Source: Chloroflexota bacterium (GTDB lineage: Bacteria > Chloroflexota > Anaerolineae > Anaerolineales > Villigracilaceae). Taken from it: a DNA stretch of 64,000 nucleotides. Below are positions 1 through 8,432 of this stretch, piece after piece. The stretch's first letter is position 1, and each line of letters opens with the position of its first letter. The notes under the pieces were generated by a model. That model was not told where the DNA came from. It did not search any database and saw only the letters and a program-made list of their open reading frames with translations. A program made the position numbers and the translations under genes. The DNA lies in the NCBI GenBank assembly GCA_016213105.1, contig JACRBN010000028.1, positions 1 through 64,000 on the forward strand, read 5' to 3'.

Positions 1-2893
1 CCAGGAAGACCGCCATCTGCGCGCGGTTGACGACCTGCTTCGGGCAGTACTTCCCGCCTCCGCAGCCGCCCGTGATGCCCTCGGCGGCCAACTGCTCGAT
101 CCAAGCCGCATAGGGATTGGCGGCGGGCACATCCGAGAAGACGCCGCTCGCCGCGGGCGGAGCGTAGCCAACCCCGTGTTCCGCCACCAGCAGGAAGACC
201 GCCATTTGCTCACGATTGACCGGAGAGTTTGGACAATAGTTGCCGTTTCCACAACCGCCCGTGATGCCCTCGGCAGCCAACTGCTCGATCCAGCGTGCAA
301 ACATGTGGGTGACAGGCACATCGTTGAAGACCGTCCCTGTGGCAGCGGGTGCGACATAATCCTTACCGTACATGCCCTTGAGCAGGAAGACCGCCATTTG
401 CCCGCGGGTGACCTGGTTTTCGGGACAGTATTTCAAAGGAGCGGTGGAACAGCCGCCAGTCACACCGGCGTTGTACAGACGCTCGATATAGCCCCAGGCC
501 CAATGTTGAGCAGGAACATCTGCAAAAATTGGTGGTGCCTTTATAGATGAAGCCCAGTACCCTGAACTCAAACGATAATTCGTTCCCTGCATAACACCTG
601 GGATACTTGGCTGTCCAGCAGTTCCATTCAAGGTGTATTGGGGAGAATCGGAATTCATTCCAACCGCGCCAAAAGTGGTGCGCTTTAGTACATAAAGCGT
701 AGAGGATGGGTTGGCAGGATACAGATTGATCGTGATGCTATCTGACACAACGGTCGAAACATTCCCCGCGCCATCCTTGAATTGCGCTTCGACGCTGGCA
801 GTCTGCCCGTGAGAGCCGATAAGCTGCCAAGGCAAAACGCCAGAGTATGACAACCAGGCCGACCATGTTCCTCCCACATCACGAAACCTTATCCTTGAAA
901 CACCGCTGGTGACATCGCTTGCCTGAGAGTTCAACACAGTAGTTGTGGAATAAGTTTGTGGCGATCCATTTTGGATGACAAAAGATCCTGTGGGAGAAAC
1001 GGAATCAATCTTAACCAGAGTGTTTTTTTCCGTCTCCCAGTTTCCTGCAATATCCTGGGATTTGTAATATACCCTATGAAACCCATTCGTGGACACAGAA
1101 AATGGTGCGCTATAAGTTTGCCAGTTGCCTGCGTCAATTTTATATTGCGTTTGACTAACTCCTGACCCATCACCATTATCGGTTGCCAAGAGCAAGACAT
1201 TTACTGCTGACAAATACCAACCGTTTTCACCAGCAATCCCTGTTGAGATGGTGGGTGAGCTTGTAGGAACAATATTGTCAAACCAGAAGGGGCCGGCTGA
1301 AGCAATATCAGATACATTTCCTGCATTATCCCATGCCTGAATATAGAGTGTATGAATTCCTTGAGGCAATGAAACAGAGCCAGTAGCACCGCTAATTTCT
1401 GTTCCAGTAGGTGGATTCTGATCCCATGCATACTTATATCCTCGCACACCAGAACCTGGATCTGAAATTGCCCACACTATGTTCTGGTCCGTGTCATACC
1501 ATTGATTGACGACGGGTTGCTGCGTAACTGTAATCGAGGGACCAGTAAAATCAGGTGGGTTTTCGTCTGCCCACAACCAGCTACTTACTTCACAACCCTT
1601 ATAAACACCAATACCGCCTGGCACACCACTTGGCCCCTCTGGACAAGGGTCATTACCACCTCCATACCAACCCATTGTATCAGTCTGCTTTCCCCCATGT
1701 CGAACCTCGAAATGAATATGATTAACTCCCCCAGCATATCCGCTTGTACCTATGGACTGACCTAATGAAACCCATTGCCAAGATGAGACATAGACTTTAT
1801 TAAGATGCCAAATAACGATTTCATATCCATTATACTGAATGATTATTCCCTTATTACCTGCTCCCCAGTCCTCCACATCCACCACTTGACCATACAAAGG
1901 AGCAAATACTTCTGTATCAATAGGCATCCAAAAATCATCCCCATCATGCATATCATAATTTGTATTGGTTCTTCCAAGGTAATCAAGCATACCGCCTATA
2001 TTGGGTGAGCCAACATCTACTGATGGATACGTATGATCATAATACCCGCGTCCCTGCAATTGCACATTGTAAGGCTTGTACAGAAAAGGTGTAGTATTTG
2101 CAGGTTGAATTTCATCGAATGGATTTCCAAAGTTGGCAATATAAGTTTCGATAAATTGGCTTGACAATTTCTCAGCCTGAGACTTGGACTGTCCTGCGCT
2201 TAAACTAGTGAAGATTGCCCTATAGGATAAATTCCATTCATCTAGTTGAATGACTACAATTTCTCTAGAATAAAATTGAATTACTTGAGTTTCACCTTTC
2301 ACAAAAAAAAGTGCGGATCGAACCCGAGAAGTCTCAAGATATAACCACTTCAACCAATTCTGATAATCACTAAATTCTTTATCTGCATTTTTTATTTTTG
2401 CCAAAGTGAGCAGATATCTTGTATTAATTCCTTTTACGGCGCTAATTGTACTCATCGCTTGAAGTTGTTGTTCACTTAGATCCAATCCAATTTGCGCTGA
2501 TAGCATTGCCAATCGCTCGCCATAATAACCATTGCTGTCCAGCAAGAGGTTATCTGGCATATTGATGGTGTCGGATATTTCATAGGCGGGCTGCCCCTGA
2601 ACAGTTAGCAATGAGCTTTCGAATTTCAATCTTGGCAAGGACTGTGCTTCATCAACACTAACTAACATTGCCAAACTCAAATCTGGCAACTTCGCGATAG
2701 CTCCAGAATCGCTTTCCCCAAAGTAAACAATCACTGAGTTGAGCAAAGCCTTATTTGTCGATTCATATTTTTTCGTAAAAGCACCTCGTGCATTTGCGCT
2801 TCTAGTATTTGTAATACCTGTGAACATGGCAAGCAATAACACAGCAATTAACAACTTCTTGCTCAATTGCATACTTCGTTGTCTAATATTCAT
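1..2893 (-). CDS. Secreted M23 peptidase with SLH modules (3' end cut by window)
   Basis: A continuous minus-strand frame runs from ATG at 2893 to the left edge, about 964 codons with no stop. AAAGGA lies 8 bases upstream of the ATG. The first ~37 residues form a signal peptide (KKLLIAVLLLAMF core). At residues ~310-400 is a peptidase M23 (LytM-type) domain with its zinc motifs intact: HxGxD as H316/D320 and HxH as H392/H394 (HIHFEVRHGG). Beta-rich repeats follow, including an OmpL47-like module near residue 580. From ~790 there are SLH modules, each opening F(A/N/S)DVP and closing in R(G/E/A)QMAVFL; the third is cut off. SLH modules bind S-layer proteins to wall polymers, so this is probably a cell-surface peptidoglycan or peptide hydrolase. 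The gene is more AT-rich than the rest of the window. The substrate is unknown. Confidence 0.88.
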   Translation of the reverse strand, partial: MNIRQRSMQLSKKLLIAVLLLAMFTGITNTRSANARGAFTKKYESTNKALLNSVIVYFGESDSGAIAKLPDLSLAMLVSVDEAQSLPRLKFESSLLTVQGQPAYEISDTINMPDNLLLDSNGYYGERLAMLSAQIGLDLSEQQLQAMSTISAVKGINTRYLLTLAKIKNADKEFSDYQNWLKWLYLETSRVRSALFFVKGETQVIQFYSREIVVIQLDEWNLSYRAIFTSLSAGQSKSQAEKLSSQFIETYIANFGNPFDEIQPANTTPFLYKPYNVQLQGRGYYDHTYPSVDVGSPNIGGMLDYLGRTNTNYDMHDGDDFWMPIDTEVFAPLYGQVVDVEDWGAGNKGIIIQYNGYEIVIWHLNKVYVSSWQWVSLGQSIGTSGYAGGVNHIHFEVRHGGKQTDTMGWYGGGNDPCPEGPSGVPGGIGVYKGCEVSSWLWADENPPDFTGPSITVTQQPVVNQWYDTDQNIVWAISDPGSGVRGYKYAWDQNPPTGTEISGATGSVSLPQGIHTLYIQAWDNAGNVSDIASAGPFWFDNIVPTSSPTISTGIAGENGWYLSAVNVLLLATDNGDGSGVSQTQYKIDAGNWQTYSAPFSVSTNGFHRVYYKSQDIAGNWETEKNTLVKIDSVSPTGSFVIQNGSPQTYSTTTVLNSQASDVTSGVSRIRFRDVGGTWSAWLSYSGVLPWQLIGSHGQTASVEAQFKDGAGNVSTVVSDSITINLYPANPSSTLYVLKRTTFGAVGMNSDSPQYTLNGTAGQPSIPGVMQGTNYRLSSGYWASSIKAPPIFADVPAQHWAWGYIERLYNAGVTGGCSTAPLKYCPENQVTRGQMAVFLLKGMYGKDYVAPAATGTVFNDVPVTHMFARWIEQLAAEGITGGCGNGNYCPNSPVNREQMAVFLLVAEHGVGYAPPAASGVFSDVPAANPYAAWIEQLAAEGITGGCGGGKYCPKQVVNRAQMAVFL

Positions 2894-2963
2894 GGTTTTG
2901 TCCTTTGAAGTTTTACCTGGCTTTAATCCATGCGGCCAAAATCTTACCTGCGACCAGCTTCTG

Positions 2964-3851
2964 TTATGGCGCGCCGAGTACGATGTAATTGATGCAAACT
3001 TCCCATCCCCATTGATAATTTAAATTCACCGTAACAGGATTGAGCGATGAAACTTTTAAGTCCAGGACATGGGTTCCAGGACTAACTGTCTTGATACGTT
3101 GTCCCTGAACCTTTGTCGATGTGCTATTCACAAGACTGTTTGACAGATACTGATTATCAAGGGCCAAATTTACAATCCCATTTTCGGTTCCAGGAGTAGT
3201 CCATGCCATACCATCCACCCAAAACAAGATTTCACTTTGGGCATTCACCGTAAATTCTAGGGAAATATCGGGAACAGTTACAACATCATAATTGCCAGGG
3301 GAACTTACTGCTGTTAGCTCGTTTAAACATGAAACGCCATGTTGCACCTTTAGTTTTGGCGATGTAATACTCCCGTCTGGAACGGTAAAAGCCATATTCG
3401 ACACCAACGATATTGGCACAGCACCAATCATCTCGCGCGGCAACAATTCAGTGCTATCCCCGTCCACTTGCACCCCCAAATACACGGTGGAATTACTCCA
3501 CACCGATGCGGGGATAGGTGTAATGCTGCCCAAAAGCACATTGAATAAGCCATTGCTCACAGGCACGGCATTGGTGCCAGTATGCGCTTCTGTCCAAAGT
3601 GCAGTACCGCCAGACTGGACGTTATAAAATCGAAACGTCATACCAACCGTAGCATCAATCGGTATTCCGCTGGCAGTAGCGAGTGTTCCCTGATAGGAAA
3701 TAGTACTAAACAAAGTCTCAGAGCCAAGTCCTGCTGCACGTACATTAGTTACAAATAGTAAAGCCAGTACCACGATGATTGTGCCAAGATTAGGAACAAA
3801 ATGATGGGAAATATGTCTTAGAAAATTTGGAAAAGCGCCTTGATTATTCAT
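2964..3851 (-). CDS. Membrane-anchored surface protein, paralogue A
   Basis: A 295-residue protein starting after a strong GGAGG site. Residues ~15-40 are a hydrophobic anchor or signal (TIIVVLALLFVTNVRAAG). Residues ~45-150 form a domain with STISYQGTL, FRFYNVQSGGTALWTEAHTG, NGLFNVLLGSITPIP and YLGVQVDGD. This domain recurs almost unchanged in the neighbour at 3921-4796 and resembles the N-terminal module of many uncharacterised bacterial surface proteins with fibre-like C-termini. The C-terminal ~140 residues differ from the paralogue and look beta-rich, so the pair shares an anchor module and carries different heads. It follows its paralogue by 69 bases that hold two perfect hairpins. Function unknown; secretion is well supported. 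Confidence 0.75.
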   Translation of the reverse strand: MNNQGAFPNFLRHISHHFVPNLGTIIVVLALLFVTNVRAAGLGSETLFSTISYQGTLATASGIPIDATVGMTFRFYNVQSGGTALWTEAHTGTNAVPVSNGLFNVLLGSITPIPASVWSNSTVYLGVQVDGDSTELLPREMIGAVPISLVSNMAFTVPDGSITSPKLKVQHGVSCLNELTAVSSPGNYDVVTVPDISLEFTVNAQSEILFWVDGMAWTTPGTENGIVNLALDNQYLSNSLVNSTSTKVQGQRIKTVSPGTHVLDLKVSSLNPVTVNLNYQWGWEVCINYIVLGAP

Positions 3852-3882
3852 TCAGACCTCCAGGAATATTCAAACTTCGTAA

Positions 3883-3920
3883 ATCATGCAAGGTTGCATG
3901 ATTTGCCGCGTGAGCGGCAA
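3883..3920 (-). repeat. Two adjacent perfect hairpins between paralogues
   Basis: ATCATGCAA-GG-TTGCATGAT (3883-3902) abuts TTGCCGC-GTGA-GCGGCAA (3903-3920), directly after the stop of the upstream minus-strand gene. Neither hairpin has a U-tract on the minus strand. They could act as an mRNA processing or stability element between the two surface-protein genes, or as an attenuator. Confidence 0.6.
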
Positions 3921-4796
3921 TTAGTACTCAATCACAGCAATTTGTCTTTGATAAATCCAGGTTATATCGCCTCCCGATGCAGCCGTCCAAGCCATGGCCC
4001 GAAAAGTATATGTGCCTGCAGGAAGATCAGTGAGCACATAACTGGAGGAACAGGAAAAGTAATCGGAGAGAGCATGGCTTCCATCACCATTAAGAAAACG
4101 AATTATTTGCGTATCCTGAAGAACGGCAATGGCGCAATATTTATCCACAGATTGCGGGGAAGAATATGTCATGTTCATTGTGATCAACAACGGGCTGCCT
4201 GTTGTTGTTGCTGTTACCTGGATAAGATCATCGGCTGTAGCTCCCTTCACTGTCACCCATTTCGATTGGCTTACGCCTTCTGTCAGATTCCCACAATTGT
4301 CGCACATGATCGAGCCAAGAATCTGCGGTACATTGGATGCATGATTGGCAAAAGGCACACTGCCAATCAATTCTCGTGGTGACAACTCAGCACTATCCCC
4401 CTCCACCTGCACCCCTAGATACACGGCAGAATTGGTCCATACCGATGATGGGATAGGCGTAATGCTACCCAGGGACACATTGAACAACCCGTTACTCACA
4501 GGTACAGCGTTGGCGCCAATATGCGCTTCGGTCCAAAGCGCAGTGCCACCAGATTGGATGTTGTATAACCTGAATGTCAAACCAACACTGGAATTGACCG
4601 CTGTCCCGCCAGCCGTGAAAAGAGTCCCCTGATAGGAGATTGTGCTGGATGATGTAACAGCATTCAAGCCGGCAGCGCGAGCCTCAAAAACAAACAGCAG
4701 GGAAAGAACAACCACAATCGTGCCAATATTTGGAATAAGTTGGCGTACCATCCAGTTTATCCATGCAGGCAGTGTAATTTTCTTGTTGGTGTTCAT
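3921..4796 (-). CDS. Membrane-anchored surface protein, paralogue B
   Basis: The ATG at 4796 is preferred over one 54 bases upstream because GAAAGGA lies just ahead of it; it gives 291 residues. The hydrophobic N-terminal segment (TIVVVLSLLFVFEARAAGL) is followed by the same ~110-residue module as the neighbour (STISYQGTL, RLYNIQSGGTALWTEAHIG, NVSLGSITPIPSSVW). The C-terminal part is unrelated to that of the paralogue. It has a CxxC pair (MCDNCGN), which may form a disulfide or bind metal, and two more cysteines in a beta-rich region. This suggests duplication followed by exchange of the C-terminal module. It is probably co-transcribed with paralogue A. Function unknown. Confidence 0.75.
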   Translation of the reverse strand: MNTNKKITLPAWINWMVRQLIPNIGTIVVVLSLLFVFEARAAGLNAVTSSSTISYQGTLFTAGGTAVNSSVGLTFRLYNIQSGGTALWTEAHIGANAVPVSNGLFNVSLGSITPIPSSVWTNSAVYLGVQVEGDSAELSPRELIGSVPFANHASNVPQILGSIMCDNCGNLTEGVSQSKWVTVKGATADDLIQVTATTTGSPLLITMNMTYSSPQSVDKYCAIAVLQDTQIIRFLNGDGSHALSDYFSCSSSYVLTDLPAGTYTFRAMAWTAASGGDITWIYQRQIAVIEY

Positions 4797-4887
4797 AACA
4801 AAATTCCTTTCAGGAAAGTTTTGGCCTTGCCTCAGAATTTCCGTTCCCAATCAATCAATTCGGAATTTATTCCCCCTCTCCCCCAGC

Positions 4888-4915
4888 TTGAGCCAATTTT
4901 CACGGAGTTTATGAT
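4888..4915 (+). promoter_or_regulatory. Candidate promoter of the NB-ARC/TPR operon
   Basis: TTGAGC (4888-4893), a 16-base spacer and TATGAT (4910-4915) lie about 55 bases ahead of the ATG at 4968. Nothing competes with this reading in the short region between the divergent genes. Confidence 0.5.
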
Positions 4916-4967
4916 ATATTCCAACCCGCGCTGGACAAAAAACTGACAAAAAAGTGACAGGCTCAGG

Positions 4968-6470
4968 ATGGAACTGGAAAAACTCACCCCAAAATTGCTG
5001 GAATCATATCTACATGCCTTTCGCGTCGGCGCGGAGAAGCCCGGGGAGTTGCTGGATTTGCACTGTATCGAATACCAAGCGGGGACGGGGATGCAGGAAA
5101 GGCATTTTCAACTATTCGACTGGTTGGAACGCCTCGTACTCGAGCAGTTGACTCTCCATCGTCAAAGCCAATCCTTGGATACACACAGCCCGAATCCGTC
5201 CTGGCGCAGCGCCCTGCGGCAGGATTTCCAGAACTCGACCGTCATGCTGCAAGCCTGGAGCGCCCTGTATCATCGCTATTTCCTCAGGGAGGTGCAAGCG
5301 GTCGACGAGCTGTCTCAGGTGGCCGGCTATGACCCGCGCCAGTTCCGCCGGCGGCTGGAGACGGGCTTAAAGGAACTCTGCGCCCAGGTTCAGCGCAGGG
5401 AAATGCAGGCGCACCAGCGCGACAAAAGAGCCAGCCTCGGCGCAAGCATCCCGGCCCCGGAGTACGCGGAGCTTTTTGGCGTCACTGCCGCAAAAGAACA
5501 ACTGCAAAACTGGCTCTGCGCCGCAGACGGCCCGCGCATGGTCAGCATCGAAGGCCTCGGTGGGATCGGAAAGACCACCCTGGCGCAGGCGGTGCTTCAG
5601 GATGTCCTGCAAAAGGACAATGCCTTTCACGACATCCTCTGGATCAGCGCCCGGCAGGAAAGCCTGACCCTGCGCGGGGAGATCGAGCAGGCCGCCCACT
5701 CCGCCCGAACCTTGCAGGAGATCGCCTCCGAACTGGCCCAAAAGCTGGGCCTGACCCACCTGACCGGGCTCGACACAACGGAAAAACTCAAGGGCATCCA
5801 GCCGCTTTTGAATCTGCATCCCCACCTGGTGGTGATCGACAACCTGGAAACCGCGCAGGAGGTCAGGGCCATCGTCCCGGCCCTGCGGAAAATCGCGGGA
5901 CAATCCCGTTTTCTGTTTACCAGCCGCCGCACCCTGGGAGCATATCCCTACGTGCAGGTCTTCTCCGTTCCCGAGTTGTCGGCGGAGGACAGCCGTCGGC
6001 TGATCGAGTCGGAGGTCAGGCGGCGGGGAAAACCCTACACCCTGGAGGCGGAAAAGGCGAGCCTCATCTACGAGACGGTGGGCGGCCTGCCCCTGGCGCT
6101 TAAATTGATCGCCGCCCAGATTTATGACCTGTCTGAGGAGTATGCGCTCAAGCGACTCTCACAGGTTTCCCCGGGGCGCTCGGCCCGCGCGCTCTACACC
6201 TACATTTATAAACAAACCTGGCGGAGCTTGATGGAAACCTCCAGGCAGTTATTGCTGTCCATGCTGCTGGTTTCGCCCAGCGGCGACTCGCTGGAGTGGA
6301 TCCAAACCAACAGCGGACTGTCTGCGGAGGATTTCGAAGGCGCGTTTGCCCAATTGCTCGACTTCTCCCTGGTGGAGACCAATCGAACCCAGGTCTCGAA
6401 CGGGTACCATTTGCATCGTATCACCCAGGCTTTTCTAAAAACCAACATCCTGCAGGAGTGGGACCTGTAA
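4968..6470 (+). CDS. NB-ARC (STAND) ATPase regulator
   Basis: A 500-residue protein. Residues ~1-165 are an alpha-helical N-terminal region of unknown type. Residues ~175-450 are an NB-ARC/AP-ATPase: P-loop GLGGIGKTTLA (~196), Walker B LVVIDNLE (~287), RFLFTSRR sensor (~317) and the GGLPLALKL motif (~372). A helical or winged segment follows. STAND ATPases are signal-dependent switches whose C-terminal repeats usually sense the ligand. Here that part is a separate protein: the stop overlaps the start of a TPR gene (TAATG at 6468-6472), so the pair is translationally coupled. Family members act as transcription regulators or as defence NLRs. No effector domain is recognisable here, so the role is open. 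Confidence 0.85.
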   Translation: MELEKLTPKLLESYLHAFRVGAEKPGELLDLHCIEYQAGTGMQERHFQLFDWLERLVLEQLTLHRQSQSLDTHSPNPSWRSALRQDFQNSTVMLQAWSALYHRYFLREVQAVDELSQVAGYDPRQFRRRLETGLKELCAQVQRREMQAHQRDKRASLGASIPAPEYAELFGVTAAKEQLQNWLCAADGPRMVSIEGLGGIGKTTLAQAVLQDVLQKDNAFHDILWISARQESLTLRGEIEQAAHSARTLQEIASELAQKLGLTHLTGLDTTEKLKGIQPLLNLHPHLVVIDNLETAQEVRAIVPALRKIAGQSRFLFTSRRTLGAYPYVQVFSVPELSAEDSRRLIESEVRRRGKPYTLEAEKASLIYETVGGLPLALKLIAAQIYDLSEEYALKRLSQVSPGRSARALYTYIYKQTWRSLMETSRQLLLSMLLVSPSGDSLEWIQTNSGLSAEDFEGAFAQLLDFSLVETNRTQVSNGYHLHRITQAFLKTNILQEWDL

Positions 6471-8026
6471 TGCCCGCGGCAGGAAAACAGAAACGCTGGA
6501 AGGAAACCTTCCAACAGATGGTGGAGAATTCCCTGCGTCATTCCATTGCGCTGGTGGAGGGGAATCCCAACGCGCCCCAGGCCTTCCGCCCGCACATGGA
6601 CAGCATGTCCAGCCAAATCCGCTGGGGAAACAAACTCGCGCCCGAGCTTGCCACCCGCCTGATGGTGGCCGCCTACCCCTGGCCGGCGCGCTGGGGCCTG
6701 ACCGATGCCTGGCGCGACCATCTGGAACAGGCCCGCCGGGGACTGGCTCCCTCACACCCGCTCAACCGCCAGTCCCAGGCCTGCCTGGCCGACATTTTTC
6801 AATTCAGCGGCCAGCCTGAGAAAGTGCTGGAAATCGCAGATGCGCTCTTCTCGGACCCGTCGACCCCGCCGGGCGAATTCGCTCTGCTGGTCGCGCGGGC
6901 TGCGGGGGCCTGGTTTTCGGCGCTTGCCAGCCAGGGAAAAATCGTCGAGCTGGAGCAGGCCGCAGGGCGGTTGTGGGAGCGGCTGGAATCCGCTTCGGCG
7001 CAGACCCCTCCCTCCCTCCAGGCGGAGGCGCAGGCCGTCGTGCTGCTGCATCGCTCCATCCTCGCCCGCCGCAAAGGCGACCTGCCGCTGGCGCTGGAGT
7101 CGATCAGCCAGGCCATTGCGGGGCTGGAAGGCCAGGTCGAGACCGACCGCAGTTCCATGAGCGAGATCCTTCAATCGCGCGCCATCTATCACTGGGTGGG
7201 GGCAAATTATGCGGCCGCGCTGGCCGACCTGGAGCATGCCCGCGAGGTGAGCGCCTCTGCCAACGACGCCATCGGGCTTTGTTCCGCTCACGGCAACCGC
7301 GGATTGGTTTATTTGAGCATGTCTGAATACGACCAGGCCGAGCGCGAATTCCTGGAGGCGATCCGTCTCTCTGAAAAGAACAAATTGACGTATTTGTTGA
7401 TGAAGCAGGTGGGGAATTTGGGCATAGTGTATTTCAATCGCGGCGATTTACAGAAGGCCCTGCGGTATATCGAGCGGGAGAGGGAACTGGCTGAAATCGC
7501 AAGCGACGATGATGAAAAGGCGCTGGCAGAGGGGAACCAGGCCGCCGTCCAGATTTATACGGACCGCCCGGAGCTGGCTCTGCCGGGCCTGTTTTCCACC
7601 CACCAAAAATACCTGGACACGGAACGCTTCGAGACCCTGGTGGGCGTGCTGGCGGACCTGTCCGTGTGCCACTACAGGATCGGGAAGCTGGAAGAATCGG
7701 CCCGCTTCGCCGGGCAGGCATTCGATCTGGCGCGGGAAAAGAACAACCCGTCGTTGATCCTGGTGGCATTGCGGGCGCGCGCCTTGTCCGCTCCCCCAGC
7801 CGAAGCCGTGGACATTTTGAAGCAGGCTCTGCAACTGGCGGAACGCCTGGACCGCAAACTGGACATTGCCGGGTGCAAACTCTTCCTGGCCCAGCTCTCC
7901 CCTGCTCCAGGGGCCAGGCGCAGGCTGTGGAGAGAGGCGGCTGCCATCCTGGAGCAGATCGGCGCAGGCGGCTGGCTCGAGAACAAAAGCGCGGGGGATG
8001 TCATCATCCTGCCCCTGACGGTCTAA
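6470..8026 (+). CDS. TPR-repeat partner of the NB-ARC ATPase
   Basis: A 518-residue protein starting at the ATG that overlaps the previous stop codon; AGGAG sits about 12 bases ahead. An in-frame start further upstream would read through the end of the NB-ARC gene and is not supported. The product is almost wholly helical, with tetratricopeptide-like repeats, clearest at ~230-360 (GNRGLVYLSMSEYDQAEREF, GNLGIVYFNRGDLQKALRYI). TPR arrays bind peptides or proteins and form the sensor of many NB-ARC/AfsR-type regulators. Splitting sensor and switch into two coupled genes is the unusual point. No DNA-binding or catalytic domain was seen. Confidence 0.8.
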   Translation: MPAAGKQKRWKETFQQMVENSLRHSIALVEGNPNAPQAFRPHMDSMSSQIRWGNKLAPELATRLMVAAYPWPARWGLTDAWRDHLEQARRGLAPSHPLNRQSQACLADIFQFSGQPEKVLEIADALFSDPSTPPGEFALLVARAAGAWFSALASQGKIVELEQAAGRLWERLESASAQTPPSLQAEAQAVVLLHRSILARRKGDLPLALESISQAIAGLEGQVETDRSSMSEILQSRAIYHWVGANYAAALADLEHAREVSASANDAIGLCSAHGNRGLVYLSMSEYDQAEREFLEAIRLSEKNKLTYLLMKQVGNLGIVYFNRGDLQKALRYIERERELAEIASDDDEKALAEGNQAAVQIYTDRPELALPGLFSTHQKYLDTERFETLVGVLADLSVCHYRIGKLEESARFAGQAFDLAREKNNPSLILVALRARALSAPPAEAVDILKQALQLAERLDRKLDIAGCKLFLAQLSPAPGARRRLWREAAAILEQIGAGGWLENKSAGDVIILPLTV

Positions 8027-8066
8027 AGCCCGCCGGGAAAGCGTTGCCCCAAATCGAAATCTGGGA

Positions 8067-8283
8067 TATATAACCCAAGTTGCTACCTTGAAGAAAAAAT
8101 AGGAGTTTGTCGCCCTGAGGGAGCGTTCTCCGCGACCGAAGGGCCTCTACGATGGTCGTAGAGATGCTTCGGGGCCAAAGCCTGCCCTGAGCTTGTCGAA
8201 GGGAACGTCCCTCACACCGTCCCGAAGCGGTGTCCTTCGGGAGCATGACACCATATGGGGATCGTGGCAACTTGAGTTATATA
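8067..8283. mobile_element. MITE-like element with 17-base terminal inverted repeats
   Basis: The left end 8067-8083 (TATATAACCCAAGTTGC) and right end 8267-8283 are inverted copies matching at 16 of 17 positions. The 217-base interior has no ORF and carries smaller palindromes, among them CCCTGAGCTTGTCGAAGGG (8185-8203). The 20-base palindrome at 28468-28489 is of related type. This structure fits a non-autonomous element. No transposase is in the window. Confidence 0.55.
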
Positions 8284-8290
8284 ATACCCA

Positions 8291-8339
8291 CGGGTGAAAA
8301 TTGCGCTTTCCACCTCTAAAAAAGTGCAATTTTCACCCG
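8291..8339. repeat. Inverted repeat / hairpin upstream of MFS gene
   Basis: CGGGTGAAAATTGC (8291-8304) and its exact complement GCAATTTTCACCCG (8326-8339) flank a 21-base loop. It could be a terminator-like structure or an operator for the downstream transporter. Confidence 0.6.
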
Positions 8340-8432
8340 AGTGCGGTATATTTCGTTGCTTCATGAACGCTTTCACGCTGGGGGCATGCTGAAAGGGTGT
8401 TGTGGGGCAGTCCCAATTTCGGAGTCAAGGTA

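Larger units (their letters stand above)
8027..8432. other. Intergenic region with nested inverted repeats
   Basis: A 406-base gap without a supported gene. It holds a MITE-like element (8067-8283), a second hairpin (8291-8339) and about 90 bases of leader before the MFS gene. Confidence 0.6.
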
